Shown here: positions 3,241 to 5,746 of the stretch, in pieces
Position numbering within the stretch: the stretch's first letter is position 1
Layout of the letters: every line of letters begins with the position of its first letter
Made by a program: the position numbers and the translations under genes
Notes under the pieces: model-generated
Told to the model about the DNA's origin: nothing
Database searches by the model: none
The model's input: only the letters and a program-made list of their open reading frames with translations
NCBI GenBank assembly: GCA_958439775.1
Contig: CAUBWQ010000074.1
Span: 1 to 5,746 of the forward strand
From: an uncultured Collinsella sp.
GTDB taxonomy: Bacteria; Actinomycetota; Coriobacteriia; Coriobacteriales; Coriobacteriaceae
DNA: 5,746 nt
Direction: 5' to 3'

Positions 3241-5746
3241 ATGTCTGACAAGCGCCGCACCTTTGCCGTTATCGACGGCAACTCGCTCATGCACCGCGCC
3301 TTCCACGCCGTGCCGCCGACTATGAACGCGCCGGACGGTCGCCCCACCAACGCGATCTTTGGCTTTCTGAACATGTTTCTCAAGATGATCGACGCCTTTA
3401 ACCCCGACGGCGTTGTTGTGGCGTTTGATAAGGGCAAGCCGCGCGTGCGCATGGAGATGCTGCCGCAATATAAGGCGCAACGCCCGCCCATGGACCCCGA
3501 TCTGCATGCGCAGTTCCCTATGATCAAGGAGCTGCTCGTCGCACTCAACGTGCCGATTCTGCAGTCCGAGGGCTGGGAAGGCGATGACATTCTGGGCACT
3601 ATGGCGCGCCTGGGCGAGCAGGCCGGCTGTGACATGCTGCTGGTGACCGGCGACCGTGACATGTATCAGCTCGTGACCGAGCACGTCAACGTGGTCTCGA
3701 CTCGCAAGGGCCTGTCCGACGTGGCGATTATGACGCCCGAGAGCGTGGATGACCTGTATCACGGCATTACGCCGGCGCTCGTGCCCGACTTTTATGGTCT
3801 GAAGGGCGACACGTCCGATAACATCCCCGGCGTGCCGGGCATCGGCCCCAAAAAGGCGAGTGCACTCATCGCGCAGTACGGTAGCCTGGACGAGGTCATC
3901 GCACACGCCGACGAGGTCAAGGGCAAAATGGGCGAAAACCTGCGTGCACACATCGACGATGCGCTGCTGAGCCGCAAGGTCGCAACCATTCGCACCGATG
4001 CGCCCGTCGAGCTCGATTTTGAGGCGACGTCATTCCCGGCGTTTTCTGCCGACGAAGTGTCCGCGGCGCTGGGCACGCTTGGTATCACCGCCATGCAGAA
4101 CCGTTTCTTGGCGCTGATCGGCGGCGAGGGCGGGGCTGCTGCTGCCTCTAGTGTGTTTGAGATACCTGCTATGGTTCGCGCGGCCGCCGGCGATGCCGAC
4201 GCGCTTGGTGCCGTTGCGGCTGAGGTCTCCCGCGCGATTGATGCCGGCGAGTGGGTCGCCGCCGTGGTGGACGACGACAAGGAAGAGGGCGCGCTCTTTG
4301 GACTGACGCGCACGCTGTGGTTGGCGACGTCCAAGGGCCTGTTCGCGCTCGAGGAGGGCGACGGCGCCTCCACTGCCGTAGTCGATGGCTTCAACTTCGC
4401 TCACGGTGTGATCGCCGGCGTGCTTGCGCGCCTGTTTATGGAGGGCCGCGTGGCGAGCCCGGATACGAAGGCGCTGCTGCACGAGCTTTCGCCCATCGAT
4501 TCTTCTGAGCCCGAGCTCATGGATCCGCTAGCAGTCGATTCCACGTGCATCTTCGACACCGTGGTCGCCGCTTACCTGTTGGATTCCGACCGCTCCGAGT
4601 TTGACGAGGCACATCTGGCCGATACGTATCTGCAGATGGCGCTGCCTGCGGCGCGCGGCGCAGAGGGTGCTGGTGAGGACGCTCCGGCGCCTGCCGCCCG
4701 TACTGCGGCTCTGACGCTGGCGCTCGTGGCGCCGTTGCGCGAGTGCATGGCCCGTGAGAATGCCGCCAACGTGTTCGATGGCATCGAGATGCCGCTCGTT
4801 CCGGTACTTGCCAAGATGGAGCGCGCGGGCATGCTCGTGGACCCCGACCGTCTGCACAGTCTGTCCGAGGGTCTGGCGACCCAGATTACCGAGGTTGAGC
4901 GCAGTATTCGCGACCTGGCGGGTGACGAGACCTTTAATATTGGCAGTCCTATGCAGCTGTCGCATGTGCTCTTTGATGTGATGGGGCTTCCGACCAAGGG
5001 CCTCAAGAAGACTAAGCGCGGCTATTATTCGACCAACGCCAAGGTACTGAGCGACCTTGCGCGTGACCACGAAATCGTGCGTCTGATCTTGGACTGGCGT
5101 GAGAAGTCTAAGATCAAGTCCACCTATCTGGACACGCTGGGCCCGCTACGCCGAGGCGACGGCCGCGTACACACTACGTACAACCAGACCATCACGGCAA
5201 CGGGGCGTCTGTCCTCGAGCGACCCGAACCTGTTGTACATTCTGACGCGCTCTGAGCTGGGCCGTACCGTCAAGACGGCGTTTTCGGCAGGCGAGGGAAG
5301 CGTCTTTTTGGCGGTGGACTACTCGCAGATCGAGCTGCGTCTGCTCGCGCATCTCTCGGGTGACGAGCACTTGGTGCGCGCCTTTAACGAGGGCGAGGAC
5401 TTCCATGCCGAGACGGCGGCGCGCGTGTTTGGTGTGCCGGTGTCCGAGGTAACGCCCGATCTGCGCAGTCGCGCCAAGGCCGTGAACTTTGGCATCGTGT
5501 ATGGTCAGCAGGCCTACGGCCTGTCGCAGTCGCTGCATATCTCGATGGCCGAGGCGCGCGACATGATCGACCGCTACTACGAGGCCTACCCGGGCGTGCG
5601 TACGTTCCTCGACAACGTGGTGGCGCGCGCCAAGCAGACGGGCTACGCCGAGACCATGTACGGCCGCCGTCGTCATATTCCGGAGCTCAAGGCCAAAAAC
5701 CCGCAACTCCGCGGCTTTGGCGAGCGCACGGCTATGAACCACCCCA
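3241..5746 (+). CDS. polA: DNA polymerase I (5'-nuclease + inactive exonuclease + polymerase), 3' end missing
   Basis: Pol I fills gaps and removes RNA primers during lagging-strand synthesis and repair. 835 complete codons are present; about 45-100 residues, including the last catalytic Asp motif (HDE), lie beyond the right edge. The 5'-nuclease domain (1 to about 285) keeps its metal-binding acids: D12, D63, E113/D115/D116, D138/D140, D190/D193, plus a helix-hairpin-helix at GVPGIGPKKA (197-206). The middle domain (about 290-500) lacks proofreading residues: WVAAVVDDDKEE (338-349) replaces the D-x-E motif and RTAALT (487-492) stands where YxxxD is expected. The polymerase domain has FNIGSPMQL (565-573), TATGRLSSSDPNL (652-664), motif A DYSQIELR (693-700) and the O-helix RSRAKAVNFGIVYG (742-755) with R742, K746, F750 and Y754. 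Unusually, residues 665-668 read LYIL where the family has QNIP. Start ATG 3241 matches the family N-terminus (FAVIDGNSLMHRAF). Confidence 0.96.
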   Translation, partial: MSDKRRTFAVIDGNSLMHRAFHAVPPTMNAPDGRPTNAIFGFLNMFLKMIDAFNPDGVVVAFDKGKPRVRMEMLPQYKAQRPPMDPDLHAQFPMIKELLVALNVPILQSEGWEGDDILGTMARLGEQAGCDMLLVTGDRDMYQLVTEHVNVVSTRKGLSDVAIMTPESVDDLYHGITPALVPDFYGLKGDTSDNIPGVPGIGPKKASALIAQYGSLDEVIAHADEVKGKMGENLRAHIDDALLSRKVATIRTDAPVELDFEATSFPAFSADEVSAALGTLGITAMQNRFLALIGGEGGAAAASSVFEIPAMVRAAAGDADALGAVAAEVSRAIDAGEWVAAVVDDDKEEGALFGLTRTLWLATSKGLFALEEGDGASTAVVDGFNFAHGVIAGVLARLFMEGRVASPDTKALLHELSPIDSSEPELMDPLAVDSTCIFDTVVAAYLLDSDRSEFDEAHLADTYLQMALPAARGAEGAGEDAPAPAARTAALTLALVAPLRECMARENAANVFDGIEMPLVPVLAKMERAGMLVDPDRLHSLSEGLATQITEVERSIRDLAGDETFNIGSPMQLSHVLFDVMGLPTKGLKKTKRGYYSTNAKVLSDLARDHEIVRLILDWREKSKIKSTYLDTLGPLRRGDGRVHTTYNQTITATGRLSSSDPNLLYILTRSELGRTVKTAFSAGEGSVFLAVDYSQIELRLLAHLSGDEHLVRAFNEGEDFHAETAARVFGVPVSEVTPDLRSRAKAVNFGIVYGQQAYGLSQSLHISMAEARDMIDRYYEAYPGVRTFLDNVVARAKQTGYAETMYGRRRHIPELKAKNPQLRGFGERTAMNHP

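Noticed and set aside
3142..3951. 269-codon open frame antisense to polA
   Set aside because: It covers the nuclease domain of polA, whose motifs are unmistakable; the antisense product is rich in H, A and V and has no family features.
5146..5742. 198-codon open frame antisense to the polymerase domain
   Set aside because: It is a shadow of the most conserved part of polA.

Overview
The window is GC-rich bacterial chromosome with tightly packed housekeeping genes. Gene content and protein style (a short-type ThiC with a TPP riboswitch, a YaaA-family protein, an M18 aminopeptidase, and a DNA polymerase I whose proofreading domain has lost its catalytic residues) fit a high-GC Gram-positive. 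My best guess is a Coriobacteriia gut commensal such as Collinsella. This is inferred from protein flavour, not from a marker gene.

Layout from left to right. Bases 1-261 (minus strand) hold the first 87 codons of thiC, which runs off the left edge. About 268-362 (minus) is its TPP riboswitch, with a near-consensus -10 box just upstream. Bases 433-948 (plus) encode a 171-residue protein of unknown function with one membrane anchor, divergent from thiC. Bases 972-1781 (minus) are yaaA, convergent with the membrane protein gene. Bases 1805-1871 form a long imperfect hairpin between yaaA and the next gene. Bases 1885-3074 (minus) are an M18 aminopeptidase gene broken by an internal out-of-frame deletion. 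Bases 3114-3148 carry a perfect inverted repeat around that gene's probable -10 box, in the divergent gap before polA. Bases 3241-5746 (plus) are polA, running off the right edge after 835 complete codons. No stretch over 300 bases lacks a gene.

The genes do not form one pathway. thiC belongs to thiamine synthesis and is controlled by thiamine pyrophosphate. yaaA is linked to peroxide stress, the M18 gene to peptide turnover, and polA to repair and Okazaki-fragment processing. I see no phage, transposase, CRISPR array, tRNA or rRNA, and no convincing new multi-gene system.

The points most worth a second look are the broken aminopeptidase, the 67-base hairpin, the inverted repeat over the promoter, and a change in a nearly invariant polymerase motif (DPNLQNIP reads DPNLLYIL). 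The aminopeptidase and polymerase anomalies could be real or could be sequence or assembly errors.
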